DNA of 64,000 nt from Paenibacillus chibensis (GTDB lineage Bacteria; Bacillota; Bacilli; Paenibacillales; Paenibacillaceae): the NCBI RefSeq assembly GCF_004001045.1, contig NZ_BIMK01000020.1, forward strand, positions 1 to 64,000, written 5' to 3'. The number at the start of each line of letters is the position of its first letter. Position 1 is the first letter of the stretch. The notes below the pieces were generated by a model. The model was not told where the DNA came from and ran no database searches. It saw only the letters and a program-made list of their open reading frames with translations. Below are positions 15,975 through 24,171 of this stretch, in pieces. A program made the position numbers and the translations under genes.

Positions 15975-17378
15975 TTATTTGCCGGCATCCGCCTTGGCTT
16001 TGGCGATAGCTTCATCTGCCTTTTGCGCGAACGAGTCCAACGCTTCCTTGCCCGTGGCTTTGCCTAGCAGCACTCTTTGCAGTTCCGGGAACCAGAACGT
16101 GCGCACTTCGGCGTAACCGTCTACGATCGTTGGCGGGTTCGTGTAAAATTCGCGTGCTTGCTCCGCATAGGTGTACTCCGGATCGTTATACAGACCTGTA
16201 ATGGAGCTGCGAGCGGACAGGCCGCCGGTCTGGATCAGGTCTTTCTTGCCCCATTCGGGATCGTTCGCGATAAAGTCGATCAGCTTCTTGGCAGCGGCGA
16301 TTTTGGCGTCGTTGCCGTTGTTGAAGATGGCCATACCGCCCAGGTAAGGCTCCAGCTTCGGCTTCGCGCCGTCGATCGTCGGGAACGGCACCAGCACGTC
16401 TTCGAATTCCGCTTTTTTCAGCGTGGCGTTTTGCGCCCGGAGCACCGGCGAATAATTCAGCGTAATGGCCAGCTTGCCTTGCAGGAACAGGTCATTGACA
16501 TCGCCGCCAGTAAGGGATTCGGAGCCGGAAACAACCAGCTTATCCTTCACGCCTTGACGGATCCAGTCCAAAGCCGCGCCGGCTTTATCCGTATTAATCG
16601 CGATTTTGGAGTAATCGTCGTTCAGGAATGGGGAGTTGCCCAGGTTGGCGATATAAGCGCGAGTTCCTTGGTCCCCGGCTTGGCTTTTCGCGAAAAATCC
16701 GGAAGGAATAATATCAGGCGCTTTTTCTTTGACGGCCTGGAGTGCTTTCTTGTACTCGTCGAAGGTCCAGGTACGGTCCGGACGGTCCAGCGGCAGCAAA
16801 TCCAGCGCGCCGATCTTTTCAAATACGGTTTTGTTCACGCCCATCATGAATGGTGCGGTATTGATTGGATACATGTACGTTTTATCGCCGACCATCGACT
16901 GCTTCCAAAGCGCTTCCGGAATATCCTTGCGGACCTCGTCCGTGACCATGTCGTCGAGCGGCGCGAGCAGATCCTTCTTCGCCCAGTCCAGAATCCGTCC
17001 CGGCGCGTCATAGATGACGTCCGGCGCGGTGTTCGAAGCGATCGCGACGTTCAGCTTTTCCGGGCCGGCCTCGAAGGTGATCATCTCCAGATTGACCTTG
17101 ATCTCAGGGTATTTCTTGTTGAAGGCCTCGATGATCTGTTTCTCATACTTTCCGACTTCCCCGTCCAGCGCCTGGAAGCTCGGGAAGTTCCACCATGTGA
17201 TTTCTACGGGCTTGGCTTCGTCCTTTTTGGCCGTGTCCGTTGCTGTTGTTTCTTTCTTGTCGCTGGATGCAGGCTCGGTTGTTTGGGACGAATCGCTTGT
17301 CGATCCGCAAGCAACAAGCTGGGTACCGATCAGCGTGATGCCCAGCAGTGTCATCAGCCCTTTTTTTACTGTGTTCAT
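15975..17378 (-). CDS. Extracellular sugar-binding lipoprotein of a CUT1 ABC importer
   Basis: A 467-residue family 1 solute-binding protein. The signal peptide ends in the lipobox LVAC (Cys25), followed by a Ser/Thr/Lys-rich linker and the binding domain starting EITWWNFPSFQALDG. It captures the substrate outside the membrane and delivers it to the two permeases encoded downstream, likely N-acetylneuraminate given nanA and nanE. A run of Gs (AAGGGGGG-like, from GGGGGG just upstream) provides the ribosome site. A cre-like box lies 33-46 bases before the start, and a two-component system is transcribed away from it. Confidence 0.9.
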   Translation of the reverse strand: MNTVKKGLMTLLGITLIGTQLVACGSTSDSSQTTEPASSDKKETTATDTAKKDEAKPVEITWWNFPSFQALDGEVGKYEKQIIEAFNKKYPEIKVNLEMITFEAGPEKLNVAIASNTAPDVIYDAPGRILDWAKKDLLAPLDDMVTDEVRKDIPEALWKQSMVGDKTYMYPINTAPFMMGVNKTVFEKIGALDLLPLDRPDRTWTFDEYKKALQAVKEKAPDIIPSGFFAKSQAGDQGTRAYIANLGNSPFLNDDYSKIAINTDKAGAALDWIRQGVKDKLVVSGSESLTGGDVNDLFLQGKLAITLNYSPVLRAQNATLKKAEFEDVLVPFPTIDGAKPKLEPYLGGMAIFNNGNDAKIAAAKKLIDFIANDPEWGKKDLIQTGGLSARSSITGLYNDPEYTYAEQAREFYTNPPTIVDGYAEVRTFWFPELQRVLLGKATGKEALDSFAQKADEAIAKAKADAGK

Positions 17379-17410
17379 TTCTTACCCCCCTGAATGGTCT
17401 GAAATTCTTG

Positions 17411-17424
17411 ATACAGCGCTTACA
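17411..17424. promoter_or_regulatory. cre-like box upstream of the sialic-acid operon
   Basis: On the minus strand TGTAAGCGCTGTAT matches the cre consensus at all but its last two bases. It lies 33-46 bases before the binding-protein start, a suitable place for CcpA repression. Confidence 0.4.
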
Positions 17425-17715
17425 TGTGTAATTATAGGGGCATTGACTGTGGTTGTTGAATACCCTTATTTTTACTTTCATCCCTCAAAATTGACCCTTA
17501 TATCAAACTCTTTCACCTGGCGCTTCAATCTCCAATATTTGTTTTTTATCTTCGATTCGCTTTCGTTACAATCGGAAGTAACCTCAAGGATTCTTTAGAA
17601 TCCTTGGCTGAATTTGCGGTTTTGCGCGAAGGCGCTTCGCTGGCAACGCCTGTCGGTAATCGATTAACGTACCTAGTTCTATACCATCACAACAAATGGC
17701 CGGAGGATAAACGCG
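17425..17715. promoter_or_regulatory. Divergent intergenic region with a perfect inverted repeat at 17585-17606
   Basis: This interval separates the sialic-acid operon from the divergent two-component genes and must hold both promoters. CAAGGATTCT (17585-17594) and AGAATCCTTG (17597-17606) form a perfect 10-base inverted repeat with a two-base centre. Since no T-run follows, it fits an operator better than a terminator. A smaller GCGAAG/CTTCGC hairpin lies at about 17627-17641. Confidence 0.45.
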
Positions 17716-19368
17716 ATGTACAAATTGATGATTGTTGAGGATGAGCCGTTAATCCGCATGGGGCTTCAAAAGTATTTGGACTGGAAGGAGCTTGGCTTCC
17801 ACGAAATCGTGGAGGCGGAGAATGGCGCTGAAGGCGTGCACACGGCGCTGAAGGAGAAACCAGATCTGGTCATTACCGATATCCGGATGCCTTTGATGGA
17901 CGGACTCGAAATGATCGGCTCCCTGCGGGACACGCTTCCAGAGACCTTGTTCGTCATCTGGACGGGCTACAATGATTTCGAATATGCCCGGGAAGCCCTG
18001 CGCCTTGGGAATGTATCGGCGTATTTGCTGAAACCGCTTCAATATGAAGAAAGCCTCAGAACCATCCAGAACTGCGTCAAACAGCTGGAGCAAAAGCGGG
18101 AGCAGGCGCGGCTGGCATCGGCCATACAGCATAATCTGGTGGAAAATATGCAGCTGAAGCGAAGCCACTTCCTCAAGCAGCTCCTGGAGGATGGGGGCGC
18201 TTCGGCCGATACCGGCCAGCTCGCCGACTTATGCGGAATGAATGCCGCGGATATGCAGCTGCGGCCCTTCGTCCTTTCCTACGTTCCCGCTTCGGTGCCC
18301 TCCCCGCAATCCAGAGCCTGGTGGCGGCAGAGCGCCGAGCAGCTGCTGACGGATTTGCTACAGCGCATGATACCTTCCATGGAACGTCAGCAGCTGTTTT
18401 GCTATGGCTCTCATCATAAAGTGTATGCGTTTATAGTCACAGACGAGGAGCAGGCTCCGTACCTCATGTTGCCGTCGCTTCAGCAGGAAGCCGAGCGCCT
18501 GCTTCGCAGTGCGGCCGTGGAGCCTGATGTCCGTTTGTATTTCGCTCTGGGTCCCGTTACCTCCGATCTTCCTACGCTGTCTTCCCTGCTGCATCAAGCC
18601 GATCAGGCTTTCTTCGCACGATTCATCCCGGACGGCGCCCGGGCGTTCGAGCTTCGTCCATCCGGGGCCGATCCGCTCAGGACAGCGCTGGTCCAGCTTG
18701 GGGATAAGGATAAAATGCAGCTTCTCTCCTGTCTGGAGCAGGACGAAACGGAGCAGCTGAAACAGCTCATGCGGCGTCTTGGGCAGGAGCTGCAGGCCAA
18801 GGCCGGGCAGATTCCCATGGAGCAAGGCCTCGGTTTTATCCAGGAAGTGATCGCAACCGGCATCCGCTATGCGGGCAAGCATGGCATCAATATCGAGGAA
18901 ACGTACCACCAGCGGCTGCTCTATTTGCGGTTCGTGGACGATTTCGATTCCATGCCGGCTTTATTCGAGTGGCTTACCGGCTGGATGCTGCAGCTGCGGA
19001 CCGATGCAGGGCAAGCGGCGAGAAACGGCGGAGCGCCGGATACCGCCGTTTTCGACCAGATCGAGGCTTATATTCTCCAGCATATCGACCAGGAGATCAC
19101 CCTGCAGATGGTGGCCGATCGCTTCTTCTACAACCCGTCCTATCTCAGCCGTCTGTTCAAAACCAAGCTGAATAAAAATTATATGGCCTTCGTGACGGAA
19201 ATCCGCATCGCCTACGCCAAACGCTGCCTGGTGCAGTCCAAGGTTCCGATGACGGACGTGGCCCAGATGTGCGGCTATGCGAGCTACAAGCATTTCGTGA
19301 AAACTTTTCGTAAAATGACAGATACGACACCCTCCGATTACCGGAAGCAAATGGGGATGATGGATTGA
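17716..19368 (+). CDS. AraC-type response regulator (YesN-like)
   Basis: A 550-residue regulator. The N-terminal receiver domain has ED at 8-9, phosphoacceptor Asp55 in VITDIRMPLMDG, and Lys in YLLKPLQYE. The middle of about 300 residues is unassigned. The C-terminal AraC DNA-binding domain has two helix-turn-helices (MVADRFFYNPSYLSRLFKTK and VAQMCGYASYKHFVKTFRK). It is encoded with a YesM-like kinase and diverges from a CUT1 importer, the usual arrangement for a kinase that senses an extracellular sugar and a regulator that turns on its import. Likely target: the sialic-acid operon. Confidence 0.92.
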   Translation: MYKLMIVEDEPLIRMGLQKYLDWKELGFHEIVEAENGAEGVHTALKEKPDLVITDIRMPLMDGLEMIGSLRDTLPETLFVIWTGYNDFEYAREALRLGNVSAYLLKPLQYEESLRTIQNCVKQLEQKREQARLASAIQHNLVENMQLKRSHFLKQLLEDGGASADTGQLADLCGMNAADMQLRPFVLSYVPASVPSPQSRAWWRQSAEQLLTDLLQRMIPSMERQQLFCYGSHHKVYAFIVTDEEQAPYLMLPSLQQEAERLLRSAAVEPDVRLYFALGPVTSDLPTLSSLLHQADQAFFARFIPDGARAFELRPSGADPLRTALVQLGDKDKMQLLSCLEQDETEQLKQLMRRLGQELQAKAGQIPMEQGLGFIQEVIATGIRYAGKHGINIEETYHQRLLYLRFVDDFDSMPALFEWLTGWMLQLRTDAGQAARNGGAPDTAVFDQIEAYILQHIDQEITLQMVADRFFYNPSYLSRLFKTKLNKNYMAFVTEIRIAYAKRCLVQSKVPMTDVAQMCGYASYKHFVKTFRKMTDTTPSDYRKQMGMMD

Positions 19369-21167
19369 AAAGCTCGCTCTGGCTGCGCAAGCTGTTTTAT
19401 ATGAGACACTTGAATACGCAAATTTTCGTGCTGATGATCCTGACGGTCACGATTCCGCTCCTGATCATTTCGGCCATCATCTACTCCGCCTCCCTGCAAA
19501 CGGTCAAATCGGAATACACGAGCAGCTCCGATCTCATTCTGAACAATCTGTCGTTCAATATCGACCAGTACCTGCAAAGCATCGAAAAAGGAACGCTTTA
19601 CGCGCATATGGACGGGCAGCTGCAAAACGCCTTGGAAAAATGGATCGACCATCCCGACGACGACCAGAAGCTCGCCTCCCAATACGTGATCCAGCATTTC
19701 ATCGCCACGCTCGAGATGACCATCAAGAACGTGGACAGCGTACAGATTTACACCGGTCATGAGCTCTTTTACTCGGCCAATTTCAACCGCTCCGACCTGC
19801 ATTACGAAAATTTCGAGCAGGAGGACTGGTATCTCAAGACCCTTGATAAAAAAGGCGGCATCGTGATTTTCGGCACGCACACGCCCTTCCATAAGGTCGA
19901 TACGAAGGAAAAAGTGATTTCCATCGCGCGCGTAATCAACAAAACCGGCGGCAAGCAGCCGCTCGGCGTCATGCTCGTGGATATCCGCCTCGATTCCCTG
20001 CGCGAAATCCTCAGTCTCTCCGAAAACACGAAGCGCAATTTCGTCATTACGGATCCGGGCGGGGCGATTATTTATGCATCCAAAAACCCGGATTTTTCTA
20101 AACCGCTGCAAATCGGGAAGCCGAAGCTCGGGCAGGTGCTTGGACAGCAGACCGGCAGTTTTTACGGCAATTACGAGGGGAAGGATTCATACTTCAATTT
20201 CGTTACCTCGCCTTATTCGGGCTGGAAGGTCATTCAATATACGGATGAAAAGGAAATGACCAAGGATTCCGCGATGCTCGGCCGGATTATTCTCTTCCTC
20301 GCCGTCGGCTCGATCGGCATGGCGATTCTGTTCCTGCTCATCATGCGGGCCCGCGTCACGAAGCCGATCATTTTCCTGAAGCGCCAGGTCGAAAAAGTCG
20401 GGATGGGCAACTTCGACGTGGATTTCGGCAGCAAGCGGCAGGATGAATTCGGCGTGCTGTATCAAGGACTCCGCAAAATGACCCAGGAGCTGCAGGATTA
20501 TATCGAACGCTCCTCCAAGGCCAAGGTGCAGCAAAAGGTCGCGCGGCTCGGAGCGCTCAAAAGCCAGATCAATCCGCATTTTCTTGCCAACGCGCTCGAA
20601 TCGGTGCAGATGAAGGCGATCCTGAACGACCAGCGCGAGATCGGCGAAATGATCGGTACGCTCGGACAACTCTTCCGCATCCACACCCGGATGAGCAAGG
20701 ACATCGTGTCCCTGGAGCAGGAGCTGCAGCATATCCGGCTGTACATTCAAGTGCAGCAGATGCGTTTCGGCGAGAAAATCCGGTATGCCGAGCAGCTTGC
20801 GCCGCAGACGAATGCGCTGCAGGTGGTGCATTTCTCTCTGCAGCCTCTCGTCGAGAATGCTATCATTCACGGCTTGGAGAAGCAGGTCGGACCCGGACTC
20901 CTGGAAGTGTGCACGGAGCTGACAGGCAGCCAGCTGCTCATTACCGTGCGCGACAACGGCGCCGGCATGACGCCGGAGGAGCTTGCGGCGCTTCGGCAGC
21001 GCTTAGCTGATCTTACCGACGCGGATGATGACAACCATATCGGTCTCGTCAATGTGCAGGAGCGCATCCATCTCTATTTTGGCGCACAGTACGGAATGGC
21101 GATCGACAGCACCCTCGGCGCCGGGACAACGGTTACGATCCGGCTCCCTGCGGTGCCCAGCCCGTAG
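19365..21167 (+). CDS. YesM-like sensor histidine kinase
   Basis: A 600-residue kinase with a first membrane helix near 18-42, a large extracellular Cache-like sensor, a second helix at about 306-327 and a HAMP segment. The His_kinase domain has the phosphoacceptor in QINPHFLANALESVQ, followed by HATPase_c with LVENAIIHGLEKQ and DNGAGMTPEE. The usual PHFLYNTLE reads PHFLANALE here. The TTG at 19365 overlaps the regulator stop (TTGA) and has GGGGATGA upstream; an ATG at 19401 is an alternative. It should phosphorylate the AraC-type regulator. Confidence 0.9.
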   Translation: MKSSLWLRKLFYMRHLNTQIFVLMILTVTIPLLIISAIIYSASLQTVKSEYTSSSDLILNNLSFNIDQYLQSIEKGTLYAHMDGQLQNALEKWIDHPDDDQKLASQYVIQHFIATLEMTIKNVDSVQIYTGHELFYSANFNRSDLHYENFEQEDWYLKTLDKKGGIVIFGTHTPFHKVDTKEKVISIARVINKTGGKQPLGVMLVDIRLDSLREILSLSENTKRNFVITDPGGAIIYASKNPDFSKPLQIGKPKLGQVLGQQTGSFYGNYEGKDSYFNFVTSPYSGWKVIQYTDEKEMTKDSAMLGRIILFLAVGSIGMAILFLLIMRARVTKPIIFLKRQVEKVGMGNFDVDFGSKRQDEFGVLYQGLRKMTQELQDYIERSSKAKVQQKVARLGALKSQINPHFLANALESVQMKAILNDQREIGEMIGTLGQLFRIHTRMSKDIVSLEQELQHIRLYIQVQQMRFGEKIRYAEQLAPQTNALQVVHFSLQPLVENAIIHGLEKQVGPGLLEVCTELTGSQLLITVRDNGAGMTPEELAALRQRLADLTDADDDNHIGLVNVQERIHLYFGAQYGMAIDSTLGAGTTVTIRLPAVPSP

Positions 21168-21286
21168 CGGCTATGATTCCATCGGACATCTTGAACCTCC
21201 AAATCTAACGAAACATCATGAACGATGTGTCATTTCACTTTCTTGTGAATAGGCTATATCATCAAATTTGATTGGAGGTTCATGAC

Positions 21287-22180
21287 ATGACGACAAGCAG
21301 CAGCTATCCCTTCGGGCCCGGCTTCCAGCATATATATCCGGTTCCTTATACGTACGATCCATATGCTTATACCTTCCGCAGCCCGTTCCCGCCGTCCTTT
21401 TACTTCTGGCCTACGCCGGAACGGGGCTATCCTTACATGGGCGCATACCCGGGTTATTCCCCGTATCCGGTGTATACGGCGTATCCCTCCCCGTATCCCG
21501 GTCTCTCCTATGCCGCCCCTTATCCGCAGTCCGATCCCAATCGGGTGGAGCCGACTCCCAAAGGCTTTCAGATCAAGCTCCAGCCGCAGCCGGAGCCCAT
21601 CATGAGCGAAAACGTGAAGGCGGAAAATGTGAAGGCGGAACAGGTAAAGGCGGAAAGTCAGCCAGGCGTGAAGATGAATACCGGGATTGAGGTGGGAGGC
21701 AAGCACGGAGCAGGCTTCCAGGCCGAGACCCAGGTAGACAAACATGGCATCAACAATCAGATCAGCAGCCATGTCGGCAACGAGAATTATGGCCTGAACA
21801 TGCAATCCGAAGCCAACCTCGACAGCAACACCAAAGGTTTCCAATTCGAAACCGGCGGCCAGCTGGGCGGCAAATACGGCATACAGGCTCAAGTGGAAGG
21901 TCATGCCGGCCTGCAGGACGGCATCGGCATTAACACCAATGCCCAGATCGGCGGCCAGCATGGCGTCGGAGCCCATGTGAAAAGCCAGATCGGCGGCGGC
22001 CAGGGTGCGGAATTCCACACCGGGGCATCCGTCTTCGGAGACCACGGCCTAGGGGCGCATGCCGGCGCGCAGATCGGCGGCGGCCAAGGCGTCAGCTTCA
22101 ACATCGGCGGAAACGTCGGCAGCCATGACGGGCAGGTGGGCATCAACCTGGGCGGCAAGGACAAGAAAAAGGCGGATTAG
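21287..22180 (+). CDS. Repetitive Tyr/Pro- then Gly/His-rich protein of unknown function (297 aa)
   Basis: Not a family I recognise. The N-terminal about 85 residues are packed with Tyr and Pro (YPVPYTYDPYAY, YPYMGAYPGYSPYPVYTAYP). A linker has the triplet-like repeats VKAENVKAEQVKAE. The C-terminal about 170 residues consist of imperfect units of roughly 20 residues such as GGQHGVGAHVKSQIGGGQG and FGDHGLGAHAGAQIGGGQG, suggestive of a beta-solenoid or beta-roll stack. It has no signal peptide and ends in DKKKAD. ATG at 21287 has GGAGG eight bases upstream. The make-up fits a surface or spore-coat assembly protein, as inference only. Confidence 0.8.
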   Translation: MTTSSSYPFGPGFQHIYPVPYTYDPYAYTFRSPFPPSFYFWPTPERGYPYMGAYPGYSPYPVYTAYPSPYPGLSYAAPYPQSDPNRVEPTPKGFQIKLQPQPEPIMSENVKAENVKAEQVKAESQPGVKMNTGIEVGGKHGAGFQAETQVDKHGINNQISSHVGNENYGLNMQSEANLDSNTKGFQFETGGQLGGKYGIQAQVEGHAGLQDGIGINTNAQIGGQHGVGAHVKSQIGGGQGAEFHTGASVFGDHGLGAHAGAQIGGGQGVSFNIGGNVGSHDGQVGINLGGKDKKKAD

Positions 22181-22195
22181 CAGCCCGTTTCAAGT

Positions 22196-22252
22196 AAAAA
22201 TCAGAAAGGAGTCATCCCCAAGCGCTGTGGGGGTGGCTCCTTTCTGATTTTT
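22196..22252 (+). terminator. Strong Rho-independent terminator after the repetitive protein
   Basis: AAAAATCAGAAAGGAGTCA.. pairs with ..TGGCTCCTTTCTGATTTTT with a CCCC/GGGG top stem and a short loop, ending in a T-run. It is symmetric enough to work in both directions. Confidence 0.9.
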
Positions 22253-22263
22253 GTGAATGATTT

Positions 22264-22292
22264 TTGTTACGAATGGAAATAGTACCATAAAA
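22264..22292 (+). promoter_or_regulatory. Candidate promoter of the PQQ dehydrogenase, resembling the pqqA promoter
   Basis: TTGTTA (22264-22269), then GAATG and GTACCATAAAA follow in the order and near spacing seen upstream of pqqA at 25999-26030. TTGTTA with ATAAAA 17 bases later is a plausible -35/-10 pair. The match is by eye and short. Confidence 0.4.
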
Positions 22293-22324
22293 GTGTCCGA
22301 ATAACTTAAAGGGAGACTGCCTCG

Positions 22325-24070
22325 ATGAAACAAACTTACCTGAAAATCGGAGCCGCTATTTTGTGCTCCAGCTTGGTTTTAAGCGCCTGCAGTACCAATA
22401 CGAACAAAAACGCCAACAAGACAGAACCTGCGCCCGCTCCAAACCCTTCCGAAAGCACGCCGTCCCCTTCGACACCGGCGAAGGTAACGGGAACATCTTT
22501 TGAAAACTTCGGAACATACGGCTTTGATTTAAGCAACACGCGCCATTCACCTTATAAGGAAGTCACCGCTGAGAACGTTAAAGATTTGGGCGTCATTTGG
22601 AGCGCGGATCTCAAAGCGCTGGACAAGGACGTCAAGAATGGAAACCAATGCTACCCTGTCGTCGTCGACGGCGTCGTGTATATCACCACTTCGGGGAACC
22701 AGGTTTTCGCCTTTGATGCGGTAACCGGCGGCCAGATCTGGCACTGGAAACCTTCGGCCGAACAAGCCGCCACATTCAGTAAGGCCGGAATTATCGCGAA
22801 CCGCGGGGTTGCAGTGGCCGAAGGCAAAGTGTTCATGCTCACCATCGACAACCAAATCGTATCCCTGGATCAAAAGACCGGTAAACTCGTCAAAATGGTC
22901 CCGATCTCCGATTCCGTCAAAGGTGTCACCTTGGAGAACGGATACTACGAAACAACGGCTCCCGTTTATTACAAAGGAAATATTTATATCGGCAGCAGCG
23001 GTGGTGATAATGGCATTCGCGGCTTCGTCCATGCTTACAAGGCAAGCGATTTGACCCCTGCCTGGGATACTCCATTCTGGACGGTTCCCCCGAAAGGCCA
23101 GGACTGGCTTGCGAACAGCAAATTCCAAGGCGGCGGCGCCGTATGGAACCCTCCTGCCATTGATGAAGAGACGGGCATCATGTATTTTGCGGTCGGTAAC
23201 CCTGCACCCGACTTTTACGGCGAATCAAGACCGGGCGCCAACCCGCATACCGATTCGGTGGTGGCGGTCGATGCTGCAACAGGCAAGCTGATCTGGTCGA
23301 AGCAGGAAATCAGCCATGACCTGTGGGATTATGATGCCGCCGCCTCGCCTATGATTATTAATGCGACAGTAAAAGGTAAAAAGCAAAAAATCGTCGTTCA
23401 GGGCGGGAAGTCGGGACAATGGTTTGCATGGGATGCGAAAACCGGTAAAGTCGTCTGGGATGGCATTCCTTTTGCCAAGATTGATCATCCGAAGCCTACG
23501 CCGGAGGGCGTAACGGTGTATCCGGGTGTACTTGGCGGGGAGAACTACGCCCCCGAAACGTATGACCCTGCAACCAATTATGTGCTGATCCCGGGCATTG
23601 AACAGGGGGCTGTCCTGAAATCGGCGAAAAATCAGGATGAAGCATCTACCCCGGATTCGCCGGGGGCGGCTGCATTCGGTACGACGATGTTAGCGGCAGA
23701 AAACGACGTGGCCTTCGGGACCATCACTGCCATGGACGTGAATACCGGGAAAAAGGCGTATCAGATTAAAACCAAAGACCCGATGCGCGGCGGCCTGACC
23801 AGTACCGTTTCCGGGCTGGCCTTCTACGGCGAGTTGGACGGGAAAATCAATGCAATCGACATTAAATCGGGGAAAGTCATCTGGACCTTCCAAACTACGG
23901 GCAGCAGCATTCAAGCCGCACCGGCGATCTTTACGGTAGACAATAAACAATATATGGCGTTCACGACCGGCGGAACCACGCCCAAGGCTTTCGTGTTTGG
24001 GCTGGGTGGAGACAAAACGCAAGGCAAGGCCGGCACTGCGGAGGATACGAACGCGCATCAAAAGAAATAA
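22325..24070 (+). CDS. Lipoprotein PQQ-dependent alcohol dehydrogenase-like quinoprotein
   Basis: A predicted outward-facing eight-bladed quinoprotein that would oxidise an alcohol or sugar using PQQ. The lipobox is LSAC (Cys22), followed by a Pro/Ser/Thr linker. Propeller W-motifs include AFDAVTGGQIW, AVDAATGKLIW, AWDAKTGKVVW and AIDIKSGKVIW. GNPAPDF gives the metal-ligand Asn292; SHDLWDYDAAASP gives the catalytic Asp335 and an extra Asp337, the Asp-x-Asp of lanthanide-type enzymes. The Glu metal ligand of methanol dehydrogenases appears as Asp228 (SGGDNGIRG), and the vicinal Cys-Cys before NRGVA is replaced by Ala154-Gly155. There is no haem motif. At 581 residues it is of usual length. A pqq operon lies 2 kb downstream. 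Confidence 0.85.
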   Translation: MKQTYLKIGAAILCSSLVLSACSTNTNKNANKTEPAPAPNPSESTPSPSTPAKVTGTSFENFGTYGFDLSNTRHSPYKEVTAENVKDLGVIWSADLKALDKDVKNGNQCYPVVVDGVVYITTSGNQVFAFDAVTGGQIWHWKPSAEQAATFSKAGIIANRGVAVAEGKVFMLTIDNQIVSLDQKTGKLVKMVPISDSVKGVTLENGYYETTAPVYYKGNIYIGSSGGDNGIRGFVHAYKASDLTPAWDTPFWTVPPKGQDWLANSKFQGGGAVWNPPAIDEETGIMYFAVGNPAPDFYGESRPGANPHTDSVVAVDAATGKLIWSKQEISHDLWDYDAAASPMIINATVKGKKQKIVVQGGKSGQWFAWDAKTGKVVWDGIPFAKIDHPKPTPEGVTVYPGVLGGENYAPETYDPATNYVLIPGIEQGAVLKSAKNQDEASTPDSPGAAAFGTTMLAAENDVAFGTITAMDVNTGKKAYQIKTKDPMRGGLTSTVSGLAFYGELDGKINAIDIKSGKVIWTFQTTGSSIQAAPAIFTVDNKQYMAFTTGGTTPKAFVFGLGGDKTQGKAGTAEDTNAHQKK

Positions 24071-24106
24071 GGAAACATCCAACATCAAATCAGGTTCAAC
24101 TGTACA

Positions 24107-24141
24107 CGGGGTAAGGCTGGTTACAGCGTTACCCCATTTTT
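24107..24141 (+). terminator. Terminator after the PQQ dehydrogenase
   Basis: GGGGTAA (24108-24114) pairs with TTACCCC (24129-24135), followed by ATTTTTA. It separates the dehydrogenase from the lipoprotein gene that starts 30 bases later, so read-through may be partial. Confidence 0.7.
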
Positions 24142-24171
24142 ATTCGTAAGAAAGGGGCGCAAGCCGAAACG

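Noticed and set aside
22325-24070. BamB-like outer-membrane assembly factor instead of a dehydrogenase
   Set aside because: BamB shares the propeller repeats but lacks GNPAP and WDYD metal/catalytic motifs; length and the nearby pqq genes fit a quinoprotein enzyme.
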